The notes under the pieces are model-generated. The model was given only the letters and a program-made list of their open reading frames with translations. It ran no database searches and was not told where the DNA came from. A stretch of 64,000 bases of DNA. It comes from Straminergon stramineum (lineage: Eukaryota; Streptophyta; Bryopsida; Hypnales; Calliergonaceae). How positions within the stretch are numbered: the first letter of the stretch is position 1; every line of letters begins with the position of its first letter. Location: contig OY987265.1 of the NCBI GenBank assembly GCA_963920665.1, forward strand, positions 29,145,001 to 29,209,000. The letters are read 5' to 3'. The translations under genes were made by a program, and so were the position numbers. This document shows positions 46,497 through 58,786 of this stretch, one piece after another.

Positions 46497-47924
46497 GTTA
46501 TGCCTCTGACCCACATCTTCCTCTTTCCTGTGGATTACATGATCTGAAATTTGTGTAATTTGAGCTGGTGTGGCTTCAAATTAATTCCTCCTTTCCTTAA
46601 TTCGGCCTTTGGTGTTTGGACTCTGAAGTCGAGACTCTTCTACTATAGGAGGTCCTTAAATTGAGCAGGCATTTGGAAGCGACCCTAGCATGCGATTGTT
46701 GAAATGGACACCATTTTTGAGGTCGGAAAATGTGATTGCAAGTGCGTGATTTTAGGGTAGTGAGTAATGCTTTTGGACTACTATTATGTGTGATTCACTA
46801 ATCATGAATGCATCATTTAATTGTGAACATATAATTCAAGATGACAGTAAGAAAGAAATGATAAATATAAATTTTAGGGTACATATTTCTCTTGCTTGAT
46901 TTAAAACACTCTATTCATGCATTATGGAACTTTTGTGAACAGAGTGAGCATCCCCTTCATCTATTTGTGGACCGATGTGGTCTTTTCAAAGGCACATGTT
47001 AATTCATTACTCCTAAAGTCTATGTCCATCAATAGCGACAAACAGACTCTTCACTTTGGGAAACGAAATCTAATTCATTCTAAGTCAAAAAATTATAATT
47101 TAAATTGCAGTTTGTTTCTTTTCTATTTCTTTGTCTACCAAAAAAAATTGGAAATCATTGGAAGGACAATTTCTTCCACACATTTGTTTTTCTCTTTATA
47201 TGTGCCATTCTTGAGCCTTCTACCTTACAACATCTGAGTTTCAAAAATTAATCCAAGGAAAATGTTCATCATTTTCTTATTTTCTTAACTTGGCTCCAAT
47301 TGTAAAGCAACCCTTAAATTACATCCTTCTATTTATGGTGTGTGAGCAAAACAAAGAGAATTAGAACACATTAATAAATACCTTATTTGGAAAATGCATG
47401 CAAAAGCTTGAAGTTTTGGCCCAAGAAACAAATCAAACTAAAGAAACTTTATTGAAAAACATCCCCTTCTAAAATAGCATTGTCTTTGTAGTAACAAATA
47501 TGGATCCATTCATTTCCACCAATTTCTTGTTGTTGTCGTCATTTTATGAATTACTCTTGTGGGTACTAAATTGCATCAATTTTTCATCCACTAGTAATGA
47601 TGATCTACATTTTGTCCAGGTTGATATTAAGTGCATTTAAAAATAGCAATTTAAAAGTAGCATTTAATATCAAACCAAATATTGATGATATACATTTTTT
47701 CCCCAATTGATAAATTGTTACTAAATTTATTTTTCTTCAATTTTCTACTTTAATCCGTGAAGGAGGTTGAGGCCAAAAAGTGGCTAATGGATGACTTGAT
47801 TGTTCCTTGTAGGAACAAAGAATGCACCTATTGGTGCAATAATCCAAGCATTTTAGTAACTACCTTGATCATGGGGGTTTGTATCCTTTAACCCATAAAT
47901 GACACTGATGGGCCATTTTATGGT
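46497..47924. other. Intergenic, no gene seen
   Basis: AT-rich. The 106-codon frame at 46917-47237 has no recognised motif. TTTAACCCATAAATG near 47888 resembles one end of the TTAA-flanked family but lacks a partner. Confidence 0.45.
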
Positions 47925-48110
47925 CTATGAATGATAGAGAATCCTTTTGTGTAGGACAAAAGTTAGTGCAACTACTCATCCCCAAAATTTTGTGCAAAAA
48001 GGAGAGATCTCCCACCATAATGTGACCTCCAATGAGTATTTTCTTTTTTTGTAAAGTAGATGATGTCACATGGTTCCAAAAGGGTTGATTTTTACAATCA
48101 CCAACCCATC
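47925..48110. repeat. Single arm of the 50.8-51.5 kb foldback family
   Basis: GATAGAGAATCCTTTTGTGT, CCAAAATTTTGTGC, TGACCTCCAATGAGTATT and GGTTGATTTTTACAATCACC follow the same order as the arms of the element at 50788-51470. Only one arm remains here, so it is a truncated copy. Confidence 0.65.
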
Positions 48111-48116
48111 GTTTAA

Positions 48117-49061
48117 CCCCTACAGGTATTTGACTATGTTTACACAAAAAACGCTCCAAAATTGTCGTCTCTAGTACAAGTACCAAATTTTTTTAAAAAT
48201 ACATTTTTGGACAAATGTAACTGTAGGATCTTGTAGTAATCTGGTTTGGGAAGATGTGGAAAACATTTCAGAAATTTCCACCGTTTGGATTGCAAGATAT
48301 GAGCATTTGATGTGACAAAAAGCCATTTTTTGGCCCTGCAAAAATCTGGGCAGATGCACTCCAAAAGGTCAGATCATTATGAAAAAATGTCCAAAATCGT
48401 TGTAATTCTTTGGATTCATTCTTCAAGTCATGTTGGATACATGCTTAAAAATTTTTAGATCATTTGGAATTGTTCAACATATAGGAAAAAAATAGTAAAT
48501 TGAAAGAAGTAGAGAATGGTTCAAAATACTAAATTGTTAATAATTTATTTATGGAATTGAAAAATGCCAATCCCAATGGTTAGATTGTTGTAATAAACAA
48601 TCTACACCCCATATTTTTATTTTTTTCCAAAAATATTAAAAATTGAGTGAAATAAAGGTCTTCAAAGTTTATTTTAGAGTAGAGATTCCATTACTACCTA
48701 CAAACTACCCACAACTAAAACTCTTCATAACTTTCATCTCATAAATCAAAATGGAATGGTTCAAAGCTTTCCAAATATATAAAAATGAGGAAAATAAATT
48801 TCAAATTTTTATTTTTAAGAAAAATGATTTTTAAAGAAGTTGTTTTTGCTACCCGGGTTGCCCGCCAAGCAATGAAAACAACATATCATACAATAACTTT
48901 TTAACCATGTATTCAAAAGTTCTGAAAATTATTGGGTCTTAAAGCTACTCCTCAGGCACATGTTGTGTGAAAATTTCAAAGAAAAAAAATAAAAATTCCA
49001 TCTATGGTGAGCTGCCCAAAATTGCTATGTTGCCAAAAAACATCGTTTGTTCCTTTAGGGG
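48117..49061. mobile_element. TTAA-flanked element, copy A (945 bp)
   Basis: Starts CCCCTACAGG, ends CCTTTAGGGG, with TTAA outside both ends (48113-48116, 49062-49065). It is collinear in direct orientation with the element at 54028-54952, sharing ATTGCAAGATAT-AGCATT, TTTGG-CCCTGCAAAA and ATTGAAAAATGCCAATCCCA. Non-coding. Confidence 0.8.
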
Positions 49062-49065
49062 TTAA

Positions 49066-50553
49066 GGTTTTAAAAGCTAAGAATTTGCCAATTCTGTCTG
49101 ATTTATTAGGGTTGTATATTTTCTAATAAAATCTTTCTCGTTATTGTCGACTACCAAATGTGTTTTTGTAATTGAAAGTTGATCAAATAAGGTAGCCAAC
49201 CCATTCTCGCTTGCCCCCCATTTTCATAGTATAGGTTGATGTTTGTCTAATTAGTAATGGGTTACGTTTCTGCTCACAACTCACACATACTAGCCAGAGC
49301 AACATAAATGTTCAAGAAGTGTACATTGAAAGCCTAGAATGATCGTAGTATGTACATTCAATGCAACAATTATCACTCTCATCAATTTTGTAACAAGCCT
49401 ACGATTGGAAATAGAATGACCTATGTAGCAAGAATAGTTTTTACAAAATCTTCACAAAATAATTCCTAGCAATTTCATATTTGACAATGAAAATGTAAAA
49501 AGATTTCAAATCATTCTAAAATCTTTTTCACTGCATGAGGAAATTTTTTCCCTCACCAAACCCATCGTGTAGCTATGCTAAATTCCTTAAGTGGTTGGAA
49601 ATGGGTGGTAAGCTTCTAGACAATGACTTCTTCTTGCACTTGATTGTGTTTAAATCCTAAATGCATCGATGTCCATTTTCAAGACAATGAACAAATTGAA
49701 ACTCTAGTTTCATCCTCCTAACTACTTCGATGAAAGTTATTTTAATTTGTGAAGATACATTATCAACTTTTTGTCCTATCTATGGGTTGGATTTGGTGTT
49801 ACTAGAGTTCATATTTTCCTAAAATTACAAATGTGCAAGTATCTCAAGTGGTCAAATTGCATTGACTTTAGTTCAAAATTGGATTAGCCAAAATGAGGTT
49901 ATAGATAGGAAGAACAAAAAAAATTGAAAAAATCACCATGTGAAGAGTACCTCATTTCAAAGCCATTCCAACAAACTTTACTCAAAAAATGATAATATTT
50001 TACTCGCAATCAAATTTTGAAGAAATTTTGGAATTTTTCTTTCAAAATTAAAAAAAAGAAAAAGAAAAAAGATTGGTGATAACATAGGTGAATCTAACCG
50101 TATAGATGGAATCTACAAATCATAATCTACAACTTTCATTTGTATATCAATTCCAAAATATGCTTCCAAATAGCACTTCATAAAGATTTTTCTGAAATCG
50201 TCAATTCTGGAGATGAATCTGGACGTTTAGGGGGTTAACTTACTAGAGCAATCTGTCTAAATCCAAACAAATTACTGTAACTTTACAGCATTAGAAAAGT
50301 TGGGCCAGATTGTTTTGATGCCATTTTGACACCAAAGGCAGCATACAGGTCATTTCAGTGTCATTTTATCCATACTAGGTTGGTATGGAGGTTGGCACCA
50401 AATTAACATAATTGCACTTCAATGCACCATTGTGGCACCATGTTCACATGCCTTGAAGTTCCAGATGAGTAAGCTGGTTTGTGCTCAAGCCAGAGTATCA
50501 TTCTGCGATACTATAAATTAACTTAAGCTTAACTTAAATATCGTTTGCTCATA
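49066..50553. other. Intergenic, no gene seen
   Basis: AT-rich. An unpaired end, GTTTAGGGGGTTAA, at about 50225-50238 is probably a truncated TTAA-flanked element. A TATA-like TATAAAT at 50512-50518 precedes the small frame at 50554. Confidence 0.5.
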
Positions 50554-50715
50554 ATGGGAGAGCCACCAGCAGCAGAACTGCCAACTGGGCTGACACCGAG
50601 GGAGGTCCAATATATGAAGCCTTTCAGTTGCATTCCCTGACATGGGAACTCACAGGCATTTGCAAACGGAGGATTCACAGGGCTGTACAGTACTAAGCTT
50701 AACAGTTCCAATTAA
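50554..50715 (+). pseudogene. Small coding-like frame split by an in-frame TGA
   Basis: ATG at 50554 opens MGEPPAAELPTGLTPREVQY, continuing MKPFSCIP to TGA (50638-50640). The same frame then runs HGNSQAFANGGFTGLYSTKL and ends at TAA (50713-50715). Both halves look coding: balanced composition and GC well above the surroundings. This suggests a short gene or exon with a nonsense mutation. Other readings are a 28 aa peptide or an unseen splice junction. Family not recognised. Confidence 0.35.
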
Positions 50716-50787
50716 TGTAATGTAATGATAATGCTTGCTTTCACTGGATTGAGCAGATTTTAACATGTCTAGAAGGACACCACGGAC

Positions 50788-51470
50788 ACTAAATGTTGGA
50801 TAGATGACAGAGGGAGGACGCTAAATCCTGCAAACGAAGTGGGCCCCGCAGGGGCAGATTTACCATGGGGAAAAACGCAGGAATTTTTTATTTTTTGCAA
50901 ATTCCGAATTCATATTTGCAATCAGAGACCCCAAATTAGATAGGGGATGGGTTGAACATACCCAGGACACAGCTCGAAATAGGGGTCAGGTTTTACTTTT
51001 TACCCCTGGGTAAAACACAAAATGTCCTTGCGGGTCCCACTTCGTTTGCAGGATTTAGCGTCCTGTGATGACAGAGAACGAGAGAATCCTCCTGTATAGG
51101 ACAGAAGTGCAAGTGTTCATCATTGGAATTTTGTGTGAAAATGGGGGAGGTCTTGCATAGTAGTTTGACCTCCGATGAGTGTTCTTGGTTTACTTTGAAG
51201 CAAATGATTCACAGGGTATCAAAAAGGTTGATTTCCACTATGACCAATCTCTCCTTTGGGGGGTAAATCCTAGAATGTGGTTTGGTCACTGTGGAAATCC
51301 ATCTTTTTGATACCATGTGAATAATTTGCTTAAAAAAACCCCTAAGAACACTCATTGGAGGTCAAATTACTCTACAAGACCTCTTGTTTCTACACAAAAT
51401 TCCAAGGAGGAACAATTGCATTTGTGTCCTACATAGAAGGATTCTATGTCATCCATCAAACATTTAATAT
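50788..51470. mobile_element. Foldback element interrupted by a MITE
   Basis: The left arm (50788-50812 plus 51077 to about 51240) and right arm (about 51280-51470) are inverted copies. The left has GAATCCTCCTGTATAGGACA and TTTGACCTCCGATGAGTGTT; the right has their complements (TGTCCTACATAGAAGGATTC, AACACTCATTGGAGGTCAAA). The left arm is split at GATGACAGA by the insertion at 50813-51066. Removing the insertion and one target copy restores pairing with the right arm. Confidence 0.8.
50813..51066. mobile_element. Mutator-like MITE with 10 bp target duplication
   Basis: Inverted ends of about 38 bp begin AGGACGCTAAATCCTGCAAA near 50815 and end with the complement TTTGCAGGATTTAGCGTCCT at about 51045-51064. 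GATGACAGAG occurs directly outside both sides (50803-50812, 51067-51076). A 9-11 bp duplication with long inverted ends is typical of Mutator-like elements. The 254 bp do not code for protein. Confidence 0.85.
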
Positions 51471-53080
51471 CTGCAACGACAAAATCAGTTTAACCTTGAA
51501 ACTCTACGAGGTTCCAAAAAATTCAATAAATGATGGCTTTCAAGAAAAATCATAAAAACATAGTCTAAAGAGTTAGATAATTTTTGGTTGATTACCTTGA
51601 TAATAGAATTATATGCAAAATTGTTTAAGCTTAGAAAATGATTTGATTTTCTTCTCTGTGTGGAATTGGAGAACCAAATGTTTAATTAGCAATTGTTGTT
51701 GTAGTCGGGGTAATAGTGATTTGCAATGAATGAAATCAAAGAATAGGTGATACATTTTTTAGAATAGATTAATAATATTTTTTGCAATGGTAGGAATCCC
51801 TCTAAAATAATGCTCCTAGTAATATTACAAATGTTTTGGGATAGGGAAAACAAATAAACCTATTATTTACCACAAATAATAGACTTTGAAAATTTGGATT
51901 CATATTTTGAACTATAGACCTCTAATTAGATAGAAGAAGTTATAAAATTCAAAATTCAAAAGACAAATTTTTATATTTATCCTCATGTGGTGGGGGAGGA
52001 AAAATTTCCTCCTTCCAAAATGTTTGTAGGACTATTCATTGTACTGAAAATGAAATGAAATAATATTCCTTGAATCCCCAAGGGTCCCTTCATGGAAATT
52101 CTTAAAGGTTTTGGCTCTTTTTTTTTCTTGAACAATTTCATTGTTGGAATTAGCGTAATTCAAATTCCTGGCATTTTAAATGTATCAAACAAATTTTGTT
52201 ATTCTTTCTATCTTGTGCCTAATTAAATTTAAATTCTTTTTTGAAGAATGAAAGTCATAGAGTATTTTCTTAAATTGTTTTTCCAAACTCTCAACTAAAT
52301 TCTTCAACATAAGGAAATTTGAATTCATAATCTATAGTAATACAAAAAGTTTTAGTCAAGAGAATCCAAAGGCTTATAAAATTGTCAAGATAGGAGCAAA
52401 AAGACTCATTTTCTTGACTTTAAACACTTAAATCTTGTGATCAATATAGTCAAAGTTTATGAAATTACTTCTATACGTTCTTATACTAATCTTGTGCAAG
52501 AGCATATAGTTTGATATCCAAAAAATAAAATGAAAAATCTCCAATAGTAAAAACTTTGTTTGTTTTCATTCATAATGGGAATTTTGAGTGTTTTTTGACC
52601 CAAAAATTGCCTTGAGACTTTAGGGGTTAACCAACCACCATGATACAAAAGACAATTGCTACTTGTAAGTAGAAGGGTCTTTAGGATCATGGCTTCATGC
52701 ATGACAAGTATTAATAGTGATTAACCTATATAATTTAGTAATATGAAAATAAAATCATGATTTGATTTTATTACTTCTTGTAATACTAATTTGTCAAAGT
52801 AACACAATTTTGAATTTGTGCATGAAGAATATTATTTTATTTTACTATTCTTTTCATATTTTTTTAGTAACACTAATTTTTGGGGTGATTCTAATTTTTT
52901 GTAAAGCAAACAGAATATATTCCTATGGAAAAAAAATCATTTGCAAGTTGTATATGTGATGCTCCAATTCACTAAAGATATTTATACGGCATGCTCCCTC
53001 ATTGCATGCTATTGGAGTGTCTTGTACAACTTACATATTTATCAAATATTCAACATCTAAACAAGAAGATTTTTTTGTCA
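51471..53080. other. Intergenic, no gene seen
   Basis: AT-rich. An unpaired TTTAGGGGTTAA at about 52620-52630 is another orphan end of the TTAA-flanked family. Confidence 0.5.
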
Positions 53081-53310
53081 CTACACTAAATAGTGAAATT
53101 AGGTTGCTTTAACAATTAGGTTGCCTTACCCCCCAAAAGTTACTTTACAAGTCATCAAAGTCAACAAATTTTTCTAAAAAATATTTCCATTCATACATTT
53201 GGAGGTTCATAAGTCCCAATGACAACAATACTTAATTCAAAAGTAGTGCATTCTTGTATATAAAAGGTAAAGATTTATATAGTGCAACCTAATTTCACTA
53301 TTTAGTGTAG
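53081..53310. mobile_element. 230 bp MITE with 27 bp perfect inverted ends
   Basis: Starts CTACACTAAATAGTGAAATT (then AGGTTGC) and ends with the exact complement. If the outer CTA/TAG is left out, the ends are CACTAAATAGTG flanked by TA on both sides. The CACTA-like start and the TA flank point to different superfamilies, so it stays unclassified. Confidence 0.8.
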
Positions 53311-54027
53311 TTAACTTTTATTTATTAAGGGGAGGTTTCTTGTCTTGTTGAATAATGTATTATTTTCTATAACAAGACCATGGATATTACTACACCAACA
53401 TTCTCACATACCAATTATGCATGACATCAAAACTCTTAATAATACAATTTTACATGTATTCATTTGTTTGGATGACAAAATTTTATACGAAAAGAAATAT
53501 TACCCCCTCTATGATTAGGGTATAGACAAGATTTACAAAATTATGAAGAGATATTATAAATTGCAACATAAAAGAATAATTTGATGATGATTTTCTAATA
53601 GAAGTTGTAAAATGTGATCCATAGATCATATTTACAAGGCTAAATCTACTCCTGTATCAATAATTTCAATAAAATTTGAAAAAAAAAAAATTCTTCTAAA
53701 ATGAATTAGTTGCTACACATGTGCAATTTTCACAAGTTATAAAAAAAATTGATATGTAAAGTTCTAATTATGCTGATTTTTTCACAATTTTATTTAGCTT
53801 ATTTATTCAATTTGTTTTTTATGGGTCATTTTTTGAACTAAAAATGTTATTTCATCATGTCAAAGTGTAAAACATACCTTAAGTTAGTATGTTTGTTTGT
53901 TTGTTACATTAAAATCTCATGGACCGTGCTTCCCTTGGTCATGTTCTAGGTACCATTAGAAAGCCCCTTGGCAAAGAGGTGTGCATGGGCTTTGTTTCAT
54001 GGTGTTTCAACCTACAATGTGAATTAA

Positions 54028-54952
54028 CCCCTAAAGTTTTATGACTATGTTTTCACTAAAAATGCTTCAAAACTGCCTTTTTTAAGTACAAGTGCCAAAT
54101 TTTTGAAAAAAACACTTTTTTTGACACATTTAACCATAAGATCCTATAGTATACTGACTAGAGAGCATGTAGTAAAAATTTCAGAAATTTTCACCGCATG
54201 GATTGCAAGATATAAGCATTGAAATCCATTGAAATCATTTTTTGGGCCCTGCAAAAAACAGGGCAGATGGACTTCACAAGCTCACTTTTCTATGAAAAAA
54301 TGTCCAAAATGGTGGTGCTTCTTTGGATTATTTTTCCTAGACAAGATGGCCACATGCTTGAAAAATTTCAGATCATTTGGAATTGTACAACATATAGGAA
54401 AAAAATAGTAAGTAGATAGTAGTAGAGAATGATTCAAAATACCAAAATGTTAAGAATTTAATTGTGGAATTGAAAAATGCCAATCCCAATAGTGGAAATG
54501 TTTAATAAAAAATCTACATCGTATGATTTTATTTTTTTCAAATTTTTTTCCAAATTGAGTAAGATAAAGGACTTTGAAGTTTATTTTAGAGTAGAGAATC
54601 CATAATTGCTTGCAAACAAGAAATCCTCATAACTTTTGACTCCTTGATCAAAATGGAATGATTCAAAGCTTCCAAGTATATATAACTCTACAAAACCAAT
54701 TTCAAATTTCAGTTTTTGAAAAAAGTGATAATTTTTATTCTACTCAGACTACCCATTTATGAAAAAAAGCAACAAATTAGGCCATAACTTTTGATTCGTA
54801 TTTCCAAATGTCACGAGATTTAGTGTATTTGAAAGATATTCCTCATCCCCACCTTCTATTAAAATTTGGGTAAAAAATATGGAAATCTCCAGCCACATGT
54901 ACTTGCCTAAAATTGCTATACAACCAAAAAACAAAAGTGGGTCCTTTAGGGG
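54028..54952. mobile_element. TTAA-flanked element, copy B (925 bp)
   Basis: Starts CCCCTAAAG, ends CTTTAGGGG, with TTAA at 54024-54027 and 54953-54956. Collinear with copy A at 48117-49061 throughout, with moderate divergence. Non-coding. Confidence 0.82.
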
Positions 54953-55005
54953 TTAAGTTATTGAATTTCAAAGTATGAATTAATAATGAAAAAATCACTT
55001 TTACT

Positions 55006-55032
55006 TGGTTGTGGTTGTGGTTGTGGTTGTGG
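55006..55032. repeat. GTGGTT minisatellite
   Basis: About four and a half copies of GTGGTT in tandem in otherwise AT-rich DNA. Confidence 0.9.
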
Positions 55033-55720
55033 CATAGGGCACTCTAGTATCTCTTCAATTATAAAATATATGTAAAGAAAATTTATAAGAATCTAGACCA
55101 TAAAAATGTATGAGAACTAACACAAAAATCTACAAACATTTAGATGGATAAAAAAATAAAGACTTTGTTTTCTTGGGACATATTTGAGTTCATCCATTGT
55201 CCAAAATTTAAACATCCTGTGACTACAAGGTTAAACAAACAAATTCACTTATTTCATTTTATTTTGAAGAAACCTAGCTAAGAAAATGATGTCTTTGGAA
55301 TACAAGTGATCAAAATAGTCCTATCAATCTAGATTTTTATTAATGTGGAGGTACATCTTAGGTAAGAATCTACATAGTTAGTTTTATAAATACGTTGCAA
55401 TTAGATGTAATTGTCTTATAAGATTTATGATTTTAATTTTTTGACCCTATGAACTAAAGCTGGATTCATATATCTTCTTAAAAATATTTATATATATGTG
55501 CTTGATGTGAAATGTACAACAGGGTCCAAAAATAATTCGAATTTTGGCTATGGGATTTTTGCTTTAATGAAAAGGCACCCAATTCAAATTAAATTAGCTT
55601 CCTCAATTTCAACCACCATTCTGCCTAATTAATTGCAATTTGTGAAGTTACCAATGGTCATTAATCCCTACTAATCAATCATAGAAAAATGTCACAAATT
55701 AGAGAATATGATTAGATTGA

Positions 55721-57623
55721 GGGCCGGTTTATACTTGGGGCCGGATTGAAGGCCGGCCGGAACTCTCCAAATTTGAACCAATAGGATCACTCAATTTCTC
55801 CAAATCCGGCCCAAGCCCTTTACACTTGAGGCCGGATTGAACTACAACTCATCCTATGTGTCGCCTTAGGTGGCATGATTTTGGCGCCAAACCTTCCGGC
55901 CCCAAGGGAACAATAGGGACGAGGTTTTGGGTGGCCCGAACTCCCATCTTGGGTCGGATTGGGGCCAAATTGGGCTCCTCCACTAGATCATACAAATCTC
56001 TACCATTAATTTTTAGAAATTTATTTTTACATTTATATTTTTCTTACGAACACCTTCATTGCGCTTTTTGCTTGACTGTCTATTCTTCCCTGTGTACCTG
56101 TTTGGACATGCTTGTCTAGCCTTGCCTATCTGGCCTTGCCTGTCGAGCCTGAAGGTTATTTCATAACCCAAATTCAATTGAATACCATGCGTTTTGTTGA
56201 TTCTTGATAAGGATTTTTGTTTAGGCTGGTAACCGGGGCTGGTAACTTATTAAAAAATTTAATTAATTACCAAGCATTTTTTAATTTGGTGCTTTGGTAA
56301 TTTGTTAGTTATCCCACCAAGCCTTTTTTGATACGGTAATTAATTTAAGAAACTCATGATTAAGAAAGGCTTGGTGGGCTTATCAATTACCTTTCTTGAT
56401 AATTTATTAAAAAATTAAATTGACTTCAAATAGTTAAATGAAAAAAGGATTTTATATTGTTTAACTATTTGAAATAAATTTAATTGCCTATTTGTAAGAA
56501 GTTACCATTATTGAATTGTTCATAATTTCCTATTTTTATTGAATTGTTGGCTTTTGAAAGAAAGTTCCTACACACCAAAGAACATGACATTTAGATACCA
56601 TATTATATTTGTATGTTCCAAAATCGTTTTTCCAAAATAAGGTTGTCCATAGTCCATTTTTCAAATGATCATTTAAGATCTGATTGCCTTTTCAGGGAAG
56701 TTGAACTCTTTCAAAAAAATTAATAGATTGCAGGAGGAATTAAATTGAATTTGGCATCTAATCCAAGTTATTTCATATTTTTTGGACCTTTGTGTAAGAA
56801 GTTACTAAATTTTGAAGTTAAAACGCAATGGTCACTAAAAGTGATCACCTCCTTCAATGTACATTCCTAGTACATTGAAGAAAGCAAAATGTACCTTTGT
56901 GTCATCATCAACTTTAGAGCAAACTACCTTATGCATTTATTGATTTACATTATGCCTTTGAGTAGTCACCATGTTGCAAAAATAGGAGAATTGAGAATGT
57001 GACTCGATGTATATATATTCAATAAACAAATAATCCAAAAATGTATATAAAAATGAAGTTTGTTTTCATTTAGGTATGATTTTAAACACTAAAAAGAATA
57101 AGAAAAAATAGAAAGAAAAAGGGGAAAGTTCCAAAAAATAATATAATTTAAAAAGAAAAATACAAAAAGTAGAAAGAGAATGGAAAAGGTTCAAATAAAG
57201 TAGAAAAAATATTTTCTTTTAAAAAAAAACAAAGAAAAGTTTCAGAAAAAGGAAAAATTCTCTCTTCCCTTTTTTTCAGCTTAAAATAGGATAAATAGGA
57301 ATAGGAAGGAAAAGGTTAAAAGAAAATTAAAAAAACTCTCTCTTCTATTTTTGGAATAGAATAAATAGGGGAAAAAAATTAAAAGAAAAAAAAATTAAAA
57401 GAAAGAAAGGAAGATAGGGAAAAGATGCATATTTTTACATTTTTTTAATTGAGCATTAAGAAAATCCAAAAAAACATGAACCAGAAATTGGGCCCTAGAA
57501 TCTGGCCAAAGGGCTTTACATTACCAAGGGCCAGATGGAAAAACTGGGGCCCGATTGAGGGCCGGATTGAAGGCGAATCCGGCTGGCCTTCCATCTGGCC
57601 CCAGGCCTAATGTAAACTGGGCC
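55721..57623. mobile_element. 1.9 kb element with GGGCC-rich ends
   Basis: The left end reads GGGCCGGTTTATACTTGGGG followed by CCGGATTGAAGGCC. The right end is the near complement (GGCCTTCCATCTGGCCCCAG, then AATGTAAACTGGGCC), about 40 bp in all. GGCCGGATTGAA words recur just inside both ends, like the subterminal repeats of hAT elements. No target duplication is clear and no transposase is visible. Confidence 0.6.
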
Positions 57624-58229
57624 TTGGTAAAATATGTTGTCGTAGGTTTAGAAATGGATCTTTGACTATTGAGTTCCTTGAATGAGCTACTTGTAGTATT
57701 TCTATGGCAATTCTGAATAGCACTTCATAGTGCTTAAAGGTCTAAAGAGCATAACATCAAATTTCATTGCATTATAGTGAGTATTATTAAGAGAAATTAG
57801 TTTGCATAGAAGAGAATTGTTGTTGTTGGCTTTGTAGGACTTTGGCTATGCTATTTGTTGTCAAATGATCAATTGATGGACTCTTGAGAAATTAGATTGA
57901 GCACCATAATGTATAGAATGTTGGATTTTGAAGAGAAGAGTCATATTGTACCAAGATGCATGAAGGTGGGATGAAATGCAAGGACATTAGAGTAGTCCTA
58001 GATGTTCTTTGCTTGACCATTTCCATTGTTTTGACAATTTGGAAGGTTTGTAGAAGTATAGAGTCTCTAAAAATCAAGGTGGTAGGCATCAAAAATGTTT
58101 GGTTGTGGTACTAGGATGTTGCTGAATTTTGTTGTTGACGATAGAAGACAACCATTGTCAAAAAATATCAGGCATCTTCAATGTATTTTGTAATACAACA
58201 CAATCAAATCTATGTGAGATGGGCCTAAG

Positions 58230-58780
58230 AAATTACATTGCACTACAAGAAACCTTATCTCAATGACAAGCACAAAGTAGATAGGCTTGCATTATTTTGC
58301 ATGAGCTCATGAAAGTTGAAATATTGAGGATTGGTGCAATGTGATTTGGTTAGACTAGTCATCATTTGAAATTGGTGGGATTTAAGGCAAATTAGAGTGT
58401 GACAAAAATCATATGAAAGATGTATGGGATTGTACAATGCGATCTCTCAAGTGTGGTCATACTTAAGTGATAAATGCCTTCTTGTTATTATAACTTCAAT
58501 TCATATAGAAAGACAAGAAGCAATTTTGTGGCTCTTGTTTACGAGGGTTTTCTTTTTTGCACAATCACCCTAGGCAATTGACACTTATGAAAGATGGTGC
58601 TCCAAAGTACTGTAGCTTCTTTACATTGCAAAGGAAACAAGCTCATGGTGTGCCAATTTTGGCATGCAAACTCTCTAAACTTGAACCCTACATAGAATGT
58701 ATGGAAGATTATCAAAGATTCATTGTGGCATTGAGGAGGAATGCTAGCATGTGTGAACTTAAAATCTATGAGCCATGAGC
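58230..58780 (+). pseudogene. Tc1/mariner transposase remnant (element 1)
   Basis: Broken frames still show family landmarks in order: KPYLNDKHKVDRLA (before the first catalytic region), then a DCTMRSLKCGH-like stretch, and LMKDGAPKYCSFFTLQRKQA with GVPIL. The last matches the D-G-A-P block around the second catalytic Asp and the H-G-I/V segment that follows. Several stops and frameshifts interrupt it. Non-functional. Confidence 0.75.
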
Positions 58781-58786
58781 CTAGTA

